A stretch of 64,000 nucleotides of DNA from Monomorium pharaonis (lineage: Eukaryota > Arthropoda > Insecta > Hymenoptera > Formicidae), in the NCBI RefSeq assembly GCF_013373865.1, contig NC_050474.1, positions 5,431,561 through 5,495,560 of the forward strand. The letters are read 5' to 3'. The notes under the pieces are model-generated. The model was given only the letters and a program-made list of their open reading frames with translations. It did no database searches and was not told the DNA's origin. Below, in pieces: positions 52,341-64,000 of this stretch. A program made the translations under genes and the position numbers. Numbering within the stretch: position 1 is the stretch's first letter; each line of letters begins with the position of its first letter.

Positions 52341-53045
52341 TGCGCGAGAAAAGGATCGATTGCGTAGGTCCGATCGCCAGTTCAATTGTTAGTACAAATA
52401 ACTGTGTAGGAGGAAATGGAGACACTTGGCTATGGATTATTACTCACACTAATGATTTCAATAGATCAGGATGCTCGTGGGATCTTGTCGAAAAAACTAC
52501 GCGCTATATACGCACAAGCATTTTTGATACGTCCGTAAATGTCAGGCATCACAAACGTAATGTTTACGATCCTTTATATATCTTTTACATTAATAATTTA
52601 CAAAGATGCTTTGTGCGTTAAGGTAGAAGAGCGCGAGGCGGTTTTTGCCGACCTTTTTTTTTTATGTATCGTTTATCGCTTATAAAAAGATACAGAGAGT
52701 CCCATCAGAAAGAGAGAAAGAGAGATCAGAGACTGTAATACGTTAACTTTATAACCTATTTAATTTGTATATATAATTCATAATATGACTGTATTAACAG
52801 AGATGGCAGTGTGGAATTTTTTTCGAGATATACACTCTGTCTTGTGTTTTCATTGTTTTGTCGCGAGATGTGTGATATCAATCTGGAGATTCACATAAAT
52901 ATTTAAACATCACTAATCTAACATCGCAAGTGTACTATGAGAAGCTTCATTTGAATTCATTTCGAATGCCCTCCGGCATGCTTTCAGCAAAGTATCTGTG
53001 AGATAATCGAGTACGGAGCTGTATCGATTTGTCACGCATAGTTTC
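52341..53045 (+). other. intronic stretch, no gene seen
   Basis: Mixed AT-rich DNA with a short GA-rich stretch near 52.71 kb. Nothing else could be supported. Confidence 0.55.
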
Positions 53046-53047
53046 TA

Positions 53048-53242
53048 CACTGAGAAAAAAATGTTGTCAATTTGACTGAATTTTCCAACCAAATTAAATT
53101 TTGTTTATTCAAGTATTTATATATTCCAATTAACTATATAAATGCTTGAAATTTTGTGTATTTGAGTTAATAAATGCATAAATTCTTGAACTGACAAAAT
53201 TTTAATTTATTTTGTCAAATCAACAATTTTTTTTTCTCAGTG
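53048..53242. mobile_element. 195-bp MITE with CACTGAGAAAAAAA termini and TA target duplication
   Basis: The left end CACTGAGAAAAAAA and right end TTTTTTTTTCTCAGTG are inverted repeats, with complementarity continuing inward (TTGTC and TTTGAC against GTCAAAT and CAA). TA flanks both ends (53046-53047 and 53243-53244). The interior is AT-rich and partly palindromic, with no frame. Size, ends and TA duplication indicate a non-autonomous Tc1/mariner-type element. It lies about 380 bases before the exon at 53624. Confidence 0.88.
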
Positions 53243-53623
53243 TAGAATACTGGAGAAAATACTCAAAAGTAAAACTATCGTAGTTAAAGAATGTTAATCA
53301 AAATGGAACGTTCTCTTAATATTTAGTCTGATGCATTTTTTTACTCTTTTTTAGCGCTGTGTCTCTTGATACTTTCAACAGATTTCTTATTGCATCCGTA
53401 TGTGTGCGGAGAATGTATCTACAAAGATTAGAGGTGTATATAATTGTCACTTAAACAATTCTAACTAAATCGCCAGCCGCTCGCTCACATGACCTCTCTT
53501 TCGTACGCCTTTTAACCAAGTCCACTTGACTTCTTTTATTTTTAAATTAAAATTTTATGTTGGTTATTATTTGTCGATTAGTTTAATTAATTAGCTTGGG
53601 TTTTTTTTTTTTTTTGTTAACAG

Positions 53624-53678
53624 ATCTTACGGATCAACATCGAGGCCGCCTGAAATCAAATCGCCAGACCAATCAAAG
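53624..53678 (+). CDS. 55-bp internal coding exon of the large plus-strand gene
   Basis: The exon is framed by a 15-base T run then GTTAACAG (ending 53623) and donor CAAAG|GTAAGG, the best-formed internal exon on this strand. Entered in phase 1, as the exon at 3652 requires, it reads one split residue (Asp) plus LTDQHRGRLKSNRQTNQ without a stop and leaves in phase 2. A second frame is also open and one is closed. The encoded stretch is hydrophilic and basic; no domain is recognisable from 18 residues. The exon is spaced 50 kb from the first coding exon, which is long but normal for large neuronal or developmental genes in insects. It could belong to another transcript starting inside the intron. 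Confidence 0.6.
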
Positions 53679-56600
53679 GTAAGGACAATAAATTATTTTA
53701 GATTTACATATACGTATTGGTAATGTAAGCTTTAAAATTATTCTGACATAATGTTTTTATTAGCACATTAATAAAAAGGTGATACATGTATATAAAATTT
53801 AAACATGTATTAAGCGAAAGATAGGAGTTTAGGAGTACTCCGACATCGTATATAATTCTTTTATTCGCACGTAACTCCGTAAGACTTATTTATCCTAGCA
53901 ATCAGTAAGACAGTAAAACATGGGTCTCGCTAACGGCAACGGCAAACAATCGTGTAGCGTTCGCTTATCGCGCTCGAGATCTCGAAACACCTTGACCACG
54001 GGTCGCCGCCTCATTCTCGCGGTCGTCAAACCCTTCAACGTACGCATTGGGAGGGTCAATCGGTGGTGCGGGGTCATCCGGTATCGTCAAAGCGATTGCG
54101 AAACGACGAATCTCCATTCAAATCTCTTAATTGCCTGCCGTGTTAGACGACGCGTCGACACGCCGATCGGAAACCGCGCGCGTCGGTCGTGATGGCGATT
54201 CGCCCGGAGGGGCCAGCCGCAGCGTGTGCACAATACGGGACGCGTTATGCGAATATCGCGGAACATCCGCTTACGCCGACGATTGCAAGAACGATGATTG
54301 TGCCACGGCTCGCGGCGCCGAGAGGCGAGAGCTCGCTGATAATTCACCGGCTTGGTTGACAGTACCGCGCGCGATACTTCATCGTCAATAATCTGCCCGG
54401 CGCATCATCATCATCATCCGGGCGGCATATCGTCCGGGAATACGTGGGCGGCCCATCAACGCCGCTCTCCGCTCGCGTCTCTTTTTTTCCAGCAAAGAGA
54501 TGCGAGTAATGAATTGGCCGCGTGGGCATTTAATTGGATGATTGGCCGAAACGATACGTCCTCGATAAATTGGCCTGCGAACGGAAAAAAAAACGAAGGA
54601 GGAAACGGGAGTTTTTGCTTGTCCATTACGGTCAAAAATTGTTATTAACGGCAATGAGGCATTACGTATTACGTGAAAAAGGAAATAGGAAAATGTGATA
54701 TCATTATTTTGATCGAACGAGAGTTTTATTCTTTTTCTTGGACCGTAATCATTAATTGGACGCTGTATAAAATTACTTTTTAAATTTATGTTAGCAATAA
54801 TTTTTAGAGACGATATGAGAGTGACTAAAAATTATATATAATTTTATATATCGGCTTTTTGATCTTTTGCAGTTATTTATAAATTAACTTTTTATACATT
54901 AAATATTTTAACATTTTTAGGTATCCAAATATTTATTCTTTTGATATCAAAAATTAATGTGTATAATATAATATTGTTATCGTTACTTTATATAATATTT
55001 TCTAAAAAAACATGAATGTGTTTAAAAAAGAATTCGTATTTGTTCAGATCTTCAAAAAGAAATAAAATTAAACCGTTATGTATAAATTCATTTAGTAGAT
55101 TTTACAACGGGAATAATTTCGAGTTTGATTCCGTCATTAATCAATCATTATCGAGGTATGACATACCACCCAGAGGCAATAATTGTCAAGGGCCTGTCGA
55201 AAACCGCAGTGATCAAAGAAACGTCAACAGCATCGTTCGTTCGCAAACATACAAAATACAAAAGAAAATATCGCAGTTCTGTCGCACGGCAGAATAACAG
55301 AGTACAAAGCGTTTCGAGTCAAAGCTTTCGGAAAAAAAAAATAGATATACAAGCTATAATTGGTGCAAAAACTACGGATGGGAGGCGTGGTGAATGAAAT
55401 AAGATTTTATTTTAATACTTTTCCTGTTAGTTTTTATTTACTAGTCAACGGGACGCCGATGGACGTATTATTAAGGGACTCCGTCGCGTTAAAATTAATC
55501 GTTATTTATACTCTCTTATTTATACGCCGTTGAGCCGTTTCGTCTTAATGCTTATCGATCGCCGGGAGATTAGCTATCGGGGCATAAAAAAGGCACTTTC
55601 ACGGGGTCTAATGAGAGTAATGGAGTCTTGTAGCTCGAGAACGCTTTTCTTCTGGATGGGTATGCCCGAAGCATAGTTTCGCAAAAGTATTGAAGAGGAC
55701 CTCCGTTCTCACTTCGGCCAGAGAAACGAGAGAGCAATAGAGGATGAAAAGATTCAGTTACTTATGTCGTTACTGAAGTTGAAAAAAAATCCATGTCGCG
55801 AAATTGTCTCTTATGCCGTTGAACGTAGAGCATCTGTTTAATTTCTCACAGTTTCTCTTTCTCTCTCTCCCTCCCTCTCTCTCTCTCCCCGGCGAACTTT
55901 CTTCGTAAGGACTCGCCCTCACATCCGAAACTCCTTAAACTTCACTCTACTGCCCGCTTCACTTTAGTTATGCTTCTCATCTTATCACACACAGGTGCAC
56001 GATTTCATGTCTGTGCGTAAAACGCGCTGAACCTAATTTAAATTAAATACTCGGAACAATTTTAGAGATATAATAATATAAACTTTAAATCTCTCTTTTA
56101 TCACTATATATTAAATATAGCATATGTATTTTACTGTCCAATATTTAATATTAATTTATCTCGATAAATGTATGCATGTTATATTACATCTTGCTTTAAT
56201 TCATGAAATTTTAAATGATAAATAAATAAATAAATATGGTACAGTGCTTTCCAATATTTATCACTTCAATCATATTATAGTAAAAGTTACATTGCGACTA
56301 TCTTAAAACACAAACATCCATCATTGCTGATCGGTCAGTAAACGGCCAGAAGGAGGCGAGGGACGAAGTGTGACCGGGTTGAAAAGACGGAAGGGAGACG
56401 AAATGAAGAGAAAAGAAATGATTGCTCCTGGCGGCAGCGCGCTTGCGAAATGAACGCGGCGTGACTGCCGCTTTGAAACGAGGATGAATTGTAATTGGAC
56501 GGAAATGGAATTCGGATAGTTCAGGACCAAATACGTAGAGAGAGACAGATCGCGGAGGAGCAGAGAGAGAGTGAGAGAGAGGAAGGGAGGAGAAGAGAGA

Positions 56601-57970
56601 TAGGAAAACGGGAAAGGGTAAGCTGCAGTAGTTGAGGGTAAGAGACAGAGTAAATGAGAGAAAGAGAGAGAGAGAGAGAGAGAGACGAGATAGCGAAGAG
56701 AGGCAAGGAGAGAGAGACGGTCGACGCCAGTGGCCTGTAACTCTATGCCTCTGTGAGCTTCGATCAATAGAGGCGAACAACATTGCACCGAACGCCACCG
56801 AACGCTAAAACAGTTTATGCAACCTCCGCGAGCGATTTTCCGAAATTGCCTCTTGGGGAGGATCTGCAGCCGGTTTACACGAGCGACTTTTTAGGCCGAC
56901 TCGCGTTTGAAATTAAGCTCCCGCCGGAGAAAATTTTCCAGCTTCGTTAATTTTCGCACCGCGCGCCGGTGCTCGTTAAAGTAAAAGTTCCTTTTTGGCT
57001 CTATATCAATTACACGATCGGTATTTATGGTTCGTCTTCAGGGATGGCTCACCCTAATTTACCTTTAAAGATTTACCTTCAAAGAAAACGCCTAAAAAAT
57101 CGAGCACCGTAAAATTCTTAGGAAAAAAGAAAAGACCTTAGTGTATTTGTATTTTTATGGGGATTATTTTTAACTCTATTTCGCGACTCAATTTCCTTTG
57201 AAAGAGGAAAATATTCGTCTTAGATGTAAGAATTTAAAATTGTTTCTTTTCGTTTCAAGAAGGGAAGCTGCGAGATGCTTTTTTATCAGGCTACTTTACG
57301 CAATTTTATTGAAATCGGTATACGTGAATGCTTTCTAGTAAAATGCGCGTAGCGAATAATATTTAAAAAAAATTATCTTGCTGCTGCGATTTCCGCAACT
57401 CGTCGATTGCACGGCCGTGTGTCTATCGAAAATAATTTTTCACCTTCCGCCGGTAGAGAGAGAAGGAGAGGACGGCGAGCTTGTGTGTGCGATAAATAAA
57501 TGTGCGAGCGGGATGGAACTATGGAAGCGCGCGTAGGGACGTAATTCGATTCGAGAGCGGGTCGGAATTCGATTGACAGGCAAGCGAAGTTGCGCGTGTC
57601 TATATGGAATCTAGCTGCGGGGCCAGCGACGAATTCGACGTGTTTGATTGCACCGGTAGAAACGGCGCGCATCGTCACCGCTTGACCGGGATTATAAAAA
57701 TGTCGGCCGCGTCGCTGAGGTGTTGGAAAGTTGTTTAACGAGTTGTATGAAAATGCTGAGATATCCAGTTAAAATATGTATATTACACGTAACTAATTTA
57801 TTTATTACTTTAGGGAAACTTTATAGCCTGCTGAACTATGTTTATCAAATAGGCCGCGTATAGCTGCATGTATCATCAATCGAATGCAAATCCGATGAAA
57901 ATAAGCGTTTGCGAAAAATCGCAAAATCTACTTTTGCACGCCCAGTTATGAGCTTTATCGACTTTCAGGT
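53679..57970 (+). other. following intron, first part, no gene seen
   Basis: A CpG-rich block at 53.92-54.65 kb has overlapping frames and a strong acceptor-like CTCTTTTTTTCCAG (ending 54493) without a matching donor or suitable frame. A CAT trinucleotide run lies at 54402-54416. Imperfect CT (55855-55890) and GA (about 56540-56720) stretches produce poly-Ser/Leu frames. Confidence 0.45.
56660..56684. repeat. (GA)n microsatellite
   Basis: About 12 GA units inside a longer purine-rich stretch from 56540 to 56720. Overlapping minus-strand frames of up to 166 codons are repeat-driven. Confidence 0.85.
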
Positions 57971-58275
57971 GATTACAGTGACGTAATGTAAATGTATACT
58001 CGTCATAAACATTCTAATTTACGATTTAAAAGGGGAATTTAATTTTATGTATCGCATTTATTTAACATACACAATTTGTCGTAATGTACAGCACACAGCT
58101 GCATAAGCATGATGCTATAAGATTACTGTGGCGTAATAAATATATACCAATCTCTCTTTTTCTCGTAAGCATTATAATTTATGATTCATAAGAGGAATTT
58201 AATTTTACGCGCGTATTACACACGTATTATTTATTTTATATAATTTCATACGTTTACACAGCATCCGTCTCTTTT
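57971..58275. repeat. two diverged tandem copies of a ~150-bp unit
   Basis: GATTACAGTGACGTAAT (57971) matches GATTACTGTGGCGTAAT (58121), and AGGGGAATTTAATTTTA (58031) matches AGAGGAATTTAATTTTA (58191). Both units end near CACAGC followed by GCATAAGC or ATCCGTC. Indels change the offset from 150 to 160 bases. No coding potential. Confidence 0.75.
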
Positions 58276-61200
58276 TGCGTGAAATGCAAAAGGCCCTGCT
58301 ACCTTCAGTAATAAGGCAGATCGAATCTAATTCTAACTTTATAATCCGTCCTTAACTCGTGTTTAATCCAGTTTCAAACCTGACTTATTAAGTGAAAATC
58401 GCTGCGGAAACTTCCCCAACGCAAGCCCTGTAATCGAACACGTCGAACTTAATGCATTACCTCTTGGCGCGTTATATATCCGGCATTTTCAAAAATTTAT
58501 CGTAAAACTTTCGTATCTTCCGGAACTGCCGCATTTCCTCTCGGTCCAGTTTTCGTTGATAAATTCTTCCTCCGGGAAAAGTTAGCTGACTCCGTGCATC
58601 AAATCGGGATACACTTGCAAACATGTTGAAATGCAAATTTACAACCGCATTCAATTGTTTTTTACGATATTTTAGATATTATCTGAAGAGAAATATATAG
58701 ACGAAATCTTTGAATAGTTTTGTCTGAAATATATGGAAACAGTTTCGCTTTTTATTTGATTCTAAAAATGCAATTCAGGAGAATGTCGTGAAAGTTGTAA
58801 AAAAAGAGGTTTAAGAAGAAGAAGAGGGTAAAGATGTGAAAAATGAATAAAATGTTGGTAGATTTTGTGCAAGAATTAGAGAATAAACAAAAAATCAAGC
58901 GCGGATAAGATAATTAGATGTAAAAGATTAGGCAGGCTCGAAATGATGAAAAAAAAATTTTTTTATATACATAATATGTACCTTAGATCTCAGTTAGTCA
59001 AATAATTACAAGGGACGAACGTGTGGATGCGGTTAAGGCAGAATTATAAAGCAAGACCTTCCCTTGGCACTTAAGCTGAAGTAGATTATTCTATATAAAT
59101 TTCCTCAAAATATGACCTTATCTTAAAGGTCTTGAAAGCGTTGAATTAATTTACTGGCGAAAACGAAGTTGGTGCGCGAGTCCGCTGATATCGCGGAAAT
59201 AATTTCTCGCAGATGGCACGCATAAGTTGATGCCGACACGACGGCATGTGTGGCAAAGGCGACGCGAATACGAAATATAGGAGGAGATAAAGTTTTCCCC
59301 CCGGTTTCCCATCTACTCTCGCCGTGGTAATACTTCTGGTAGCAGTAGACGCCGCGGTCGCCGTCGCGCATTCATACATTTTCCGCGCGGCGTATCGATA
59401 TCCAGGGAAATTCTTGACGGGCGTTCGCGCGGGGGAAGAAAAAAAGAGATCGCGGCGGGGGACGAAGTTAATCACGCGCCGCGGCGAATCCGGTAGCCGC
59501 GGGAGAGAGAGACGACGTCGTGAGGAAAATGGGAAATGCGAAAGGCGATCTCACGACGGACTGAGAACGGAGAAGAAGAGAAGGAGAAAAAGGAACTCGC
59601 GCGGAGGTATGGAACGAAAAAAAAGGGGGGTGGGGAAGAAGACGCGAGAGAAACGATAATTTCGCGGAGGAGCCGAGTTGCGCGCGTGCGCGCGAGCCGA
59701 GGATTAATTTAAATATTGACATGACCCTGCCGAGAGACGGCCATGCTCGGCGGAGCGTCGCTAAACGCTCGTTCAATTTGCGCGTCGCCCTTCTTCCGCT
59801 TCTTCGAGGCACCGGCATAAATCAACATGCGCGTACCGTAAAACGTTTTTAACCGAAATAGCCGCCCCGTGTATTCTGCCGACAGCCTGTCGGACCTCCC
59901 GACCCGCCACTCCTCGGAAATGTGATCGACGAGTAAGGGTAATGACGGAACAAAGTGTTTGCCCGAATTATCCTTGTTCTTCCGCCTTCCCCCCCTCCCC
60001 CATTTCCCCCTTCGCCCCTCCCGAGAACGCGATCTTGCGTCTATCGATTCGTCGCGTATCTCGCATCTGCGGATGTAAATTATGGGCGTATAATTTACAA
60101 GCGTTTAGTGCGCGAACACCCTTCCCTTGCACGATAAAGTTTGGTATCACGCGAACTCGTAAATATAAAAAAATGGGTTCGTCCTCCTAAAAAAAGGGTG
60201 GAGAAAAAAAAAGAGTAAACGATATCGTTATATTGTAACATGTATTTTTAATCCTTTCGGGCTTTCGCTATCCTGCACAGCGGTTCCGCTGTTATTGTTG
60301 TATTTAGTGCATTTAGCAGAGTGCATATCAATCCGAAAATTTTATAAAAACTCTGTGTATCGTTACATAAAAAACTGCGAGCGAAATTTGACAAAAAAAA
60401 AGCAGATATTATTATAAAAGATTTGATGGAAAAATGAAAAAAAAAAAATAGAAAATAATTCACATGGTTGGTTTTTATTGCGGCAAAGCGGCGTAATCGT
60501 ATTGTCTTATCAATCGCCGAATGCGAGGGAACTTGATTAGCATGCGAAAGCCGGAGCATATCAATTACTATCAGGCACACACAATGGCTTTCTATCCTCG
60601 ATCAATGTAAATCTCGATTTAGACTAACGATCGCGCGCGGGGCAGACAGGCGCCCTTATAACTGATCGGGCATTCGGCGCTTTAGAAAAATGATTTCAGC
60701 CGGTGCCCGTGATCAAGCATTAATAGTAATGCCTTCGATCGTAGGCGTGACGCGCCGCTGGATCGTATTAAAATAGGTAGTGATTAACGACGTCGTTCGC
60801 AAGAGAGTAAAGAAGAAGGAGAAGGAGAGAGAGATGCTGTGGAGGGAGGAGGGGGAGGTAGAAGAAGGGGTGAGTACGCAGGAAGGGATGAAGAGAAGGC
60901 GAAAAGTGCGCGGATATGGTAATGGGAAGATATGAGACAAAGCAACCAAGAAAAAGGGGGAAAGAGAGAAGCGGGAAAATAATGTGAGCTACCGAAGAAA
61001 ACTTTTGTTAGGCATGTAGTCGATGACACGTATCATACAGGATATCGCGTAATACGGTTCGTGAGAAGCATGGGATAAAGATGCAGTTAGAGACAAAATG
61101 TTTGATAAAGAATCGTTTTTTAATTACAATAATTGTAAATTACAATATATTTTTAAAATTAAATTACATATATTTTTAATTTAATTTTTTTTTAATTACA

Positions 61201-62161
61201 CACACACACACACACAGTAATACAGTAATAAATATAGGTGAGAGAAAATCCAGATTTTTGTAAAGGAAAGACAAGAATTTAACAGAAAAGGTTAGCAAAT
61301 AATTTTTTTTTCTAATTTTAGGTCTTTGTAGGATTTTAATACAAGTTCTAATTTATTTTTGTATGAATGTAAAACATCCTATAATTTTCAAGCTATGAGA
61401 TATGATGTCGGCACATACTTTCGCGAGATTTGCACGATCACTTGTTCATCGTGTACAAAACGTTGCCGTCGTCGTCGTCGTCTCGGTAAAAGTAACGATG
61501 TTACGCAAACACTCTTTTTCAAGTATCCACTTTTAAATATTTTTCCGCGGCAAACAGGATTACTTTGGACAAATTATGTTCACTCTACTGACTCGTCTTG
61601 TTGCCTTAATACACTCGGTGCTTACATGCATACACATAAATGAACACAATCGCTGAAAAAAAAGTACCTTGATATTCGTCTCGATATCTCGATTTTGTAT
61701 AAAATCTAAGTTACTGAATATCACTCTCTGTGATAGAAATTATTATTCAATAATATACTGATTTTAAGATATTTATAAATTTAAAGACGATGTTTGCAGG
61801 ACTGAAAATTGTTTTTATCATTATTATAACAATCACCGATCTTCGAAATTATTAATAAAGAATGCGTGTCAGTGAAAAAAAAAGAAGATGCAAGATATAA
61901 CGCGCAAAACTATAGAACGCCGAAGAGTGGGAAGGCGACGAAAATAGGCAGGGAAGAAAGAGTGCTACGAAGGGGCGCGAGAGGGTTGACAATTCCAGGA
62001 TGTCGTAACGTATGAACGTGCGGGGCCAACCACGAGTTCATTGCGAATTCATTGAGGATTTTCCAAGTGATTTCACCGGTTATGTCCAAGGGTTATGCTT
62101 CAGACGACGAACGTGTGCGCTGTCACGGAGGAACAAAAGTCAACCACCTCCAATTTAATAT

Positions 62162-62164
<3 letters not shown>
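58276..62164 (+). other. intronic stretch, no gene seen
   Basis: CpG-rich or purine-rich blocks at 59.2-60.1 and 60.78-60.97 kb hold overlapping frames without domains. A short (CA)n run lies at 61199-61216 in AT-rich DNA, and a short (GTC)n run near 61468-61480. Confidence 0.5.

Positions 62165-62198
<34 letters not shown>
62165..62198. repeat. (CT)n microsatellite
   Basis: About 17 CT units running into CCCTCTTCTCAG, an acceptor-like sequence ending at 62209. No convincing exon follows. Confidence 0.93.
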
Positions 62199-62202
<4 letters not shown>

Positions 62203-62209
62203 TTCTCAG

Positions 62210-63907
62210 TTTCTCATCACCCTCGCCCTTCGAACTCACAATCCGCAATACATCCGCCATACACGGATTAAGTGGAATTCGTAAAGGCGATTTAAGTGCA
62301 CGGGGCGAGATCGGAACTAATTAAAGTGAGTTAAATAATGTTCTATCGCAGGCGGTACTGGGCGGAACACTTCGTGGAAACACGGTTATCAATTAAACTA
62401 AAATTTCTTACTTTCGGAAACTCATTCGCGATAAATGATTCGAGCGTCGAAAACTAAGTTCTCGTCGAACAAAGAAAATAGTCTTGCGACTTGAGTTCAT
62501 TATTATTATCATATTGATAATTGCATTGAAGTTAAGATAGACTTTGCGTCTGACATCGTATTAGTAGAGCTGAATCCGAACGAATACTATAATTGTAAGA
62601 TTTCTCGCATATTTGTATTAAATTAACTCTCATATGTGTATGAATGCAAATTCACACGTAGTTACGGAATTGTATCATAAATTATATCCCCTCTGACTGT
62701 TAAAGCCAATTTAATTAACTAAATTTAAATAAATTAAAATTCAATTTTACACAGATTTAGTTGCATAAATTTAAATAAATTCGATTAATTGGTAAACAAA
62801 GAATTCATATCTCTTTGATACATAGAAAACAGTGCTTTTGATTACATTGCTAAACGCAACTTTCATTCTTTCGGAGATATGTAAAGTAAGCGTATTAATT
62901 TTGAATTATTTGCTATTGCGTCAAAGTGGTTTTAATGGACGTACAGTCATTTCGAAATTGTTTTGTTCGCTTTCGGAACAAAATATTTGCGCTTCAAGTG
63001 TAGACACAAATTGTAATTAACATTAAATTCTATTAGAAAACCGTTCAAATTTATTAATATATTGACATCGACGACAAATATCCATAATTTCTACGCGCGG
63101 TATATTAAAATTAAATGTGTTTTTGATTCGAAAGAACGCTCCTCTTTTACCGTCACCCGAAAAACTTCGCCATTAGAACTACCGAACTTCTTTTTGACGG
63201 AGGATTAACATTGATTGGGACGCGTTATCGCGATTACTCGGATTCGGAGAATATAACGATCGACGCGAATCTATATGGTAATACGATGACCGGTTTTGGG
63301 CGGGCGGTTACACGGCTAGGTCTCGTGTAGCCGCGGCACTCCAATCAGAGCCTTCCATAATCCGAAGATCTTTGCTAACGAGACCATCGAGAATCGTAAT
63401 CCAAAGGGGGTTGCCCGGGCTTCGAGATAATATTTCTCTTCCGCGCATCTCTCGGGCCCTTTATATATTTACACAATTGCGGCCAATGGACGTATCAGAT
63501 TCGGTAACTAATCTAAACCGCGTTAACCCTCCCCTTTACTATCCCGAAATTTCGCGTTTGCCTTCTTGTTAAGCTAACTGCATTACATTTTGTCTATCAG
63601 CTCTTTCGCGCGATCCGGTGGTGATATCCGAGATAGCATCTCGTTAATTACAATTCCACATACACATCGCTGAACCTAGGAAGATATTTTATTCTACAAG
63701 TATATCATTTTGTACATATGTACATACATATAATGTATAATATATACAATTTGAACGTGATTTCTTATTGTCCGACCAGTCAGTGTGTCCTTTTAAATTT
63801 TCGATGTTTTCAATTTTTTTTTAACCATTGCAAATGGAATCTAATAATTAGGTATTTAATTAATCTGTCAAAGGGAATCGGTTTGTATAGTCGTATCTAT
63901 AATCCAT
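62210..63907 (+). other. intronic stretch, no gene seen
   Basis: AT-rich to mixed DNA. The frame after the acceptor-like site at 62209 is phase-compatible but runs to a stop (62324) before any donor, so no exon is called. Confidence 0.45.
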
Positions 63908-63933
63908 TTTACGTAATGATGCCATTACGTAAA
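63908..63933. promoter_or_regulatory. perfect inverted repeat carrying two TTACGTAA sites
   Basis: TTTACGTAATG (63908-63918) and its exact complement CATTACGTAAA (63923-63933) are separated by ATGC. Each arm contains TTACGTAA, the PAR-bZIP (Pdp1/Vrille) consensus, 16 bases centre to centre. The pattern is seen directly; binding is inferred. Confidence 0.45.
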
Positions 63934-64000
63934 CAGGCGATCGGTAAAGCTCGCAGGATTACTTGCACCGTAGACGCCATCAAATATACAGGTATATAGA

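Noticed and set aside
54494..54620. Possible exon after acceptor CTCTTTTTTTCCAG
   Set aside because: The needed frame has a stop within about 50 bases and no donor precedes it.
62210..62324. Possible exon after a strong CT-driven acceptor
   Set aside because: Phase-compatible with the 53624 exon but it reaches a stop before any donor and would truncate the protein to about 100 residues.

Overview
The window looks like nuclear DNA of an insect, most probably a hymenopteran of ant or bee type. This is inferred from spliced genes with GT-AG introns, very long introns, CpG that is not depleted, AT-rich stretches alternating with CpG-rich blocks, many long (CT)n/(GA)n microsatellites, a tRNA-derived SINE and short TA-flanked MITEs. 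Nothing prokaryotic is present. Most of the 64 kb is non-coding, and most open frames are simple-repeat or chance frames.

Region 1 (1-1147, minus strand) holds the 5' part of TACO1, the YebC-family mitochondrial translation activator. Three exons are visible and the C-terminal part lies outside the window. Its start faces a CpG-rich promoter block (1.15-3.0 kb) from which a plus-strand gene appears to begin, with two candidate non-coding first exons ending at 2073 and 2976.

Region 2 (3506-64000, plus strand) is read as one very large gene. A first coding exon (3514-3652) begins with ATG and ends in phase 1. The best-formed later exon (53624-53678) accepts exactly that phase. This leaves an intron of about 50 kb. 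The product is not recognised. A TATA plus initiator pair at 17.2 kb and a candidate alternative N-terminal exon at 29.44 kb suggest further promoters or isoforms.

Region 3 (nested genes, minus strand) lies inside that intron. One is a complete five-exon gene (48264-52001) coding for a 287-residue protein with two degenerate RRM-like folds and no family I can name. Its exon phases all agree and the chain ends in an in-frame stop with a poly(A) signal downstream. The other is a possible single-exon gene (20504-20758) for an 84-residue secreted peptide, with a TATA-like box upstream and AATAAA downstream. These two are the best candidates for undescribed biology here.

The remaining intron contains a SINE (about 45.98-46.26 kb), two MITEs (23001-23250 and 53048-53242), several diverged local duplications (5.13, 8.0, 29.67/30.42 and 57.97 kb), a cluster of ACCTGTTGC motifs resembling Scratch/Snail sites (17.87-20.01 kb), paired TTACGTAA palindromes and more than a dozen (CT)n/(GA)n tracts.
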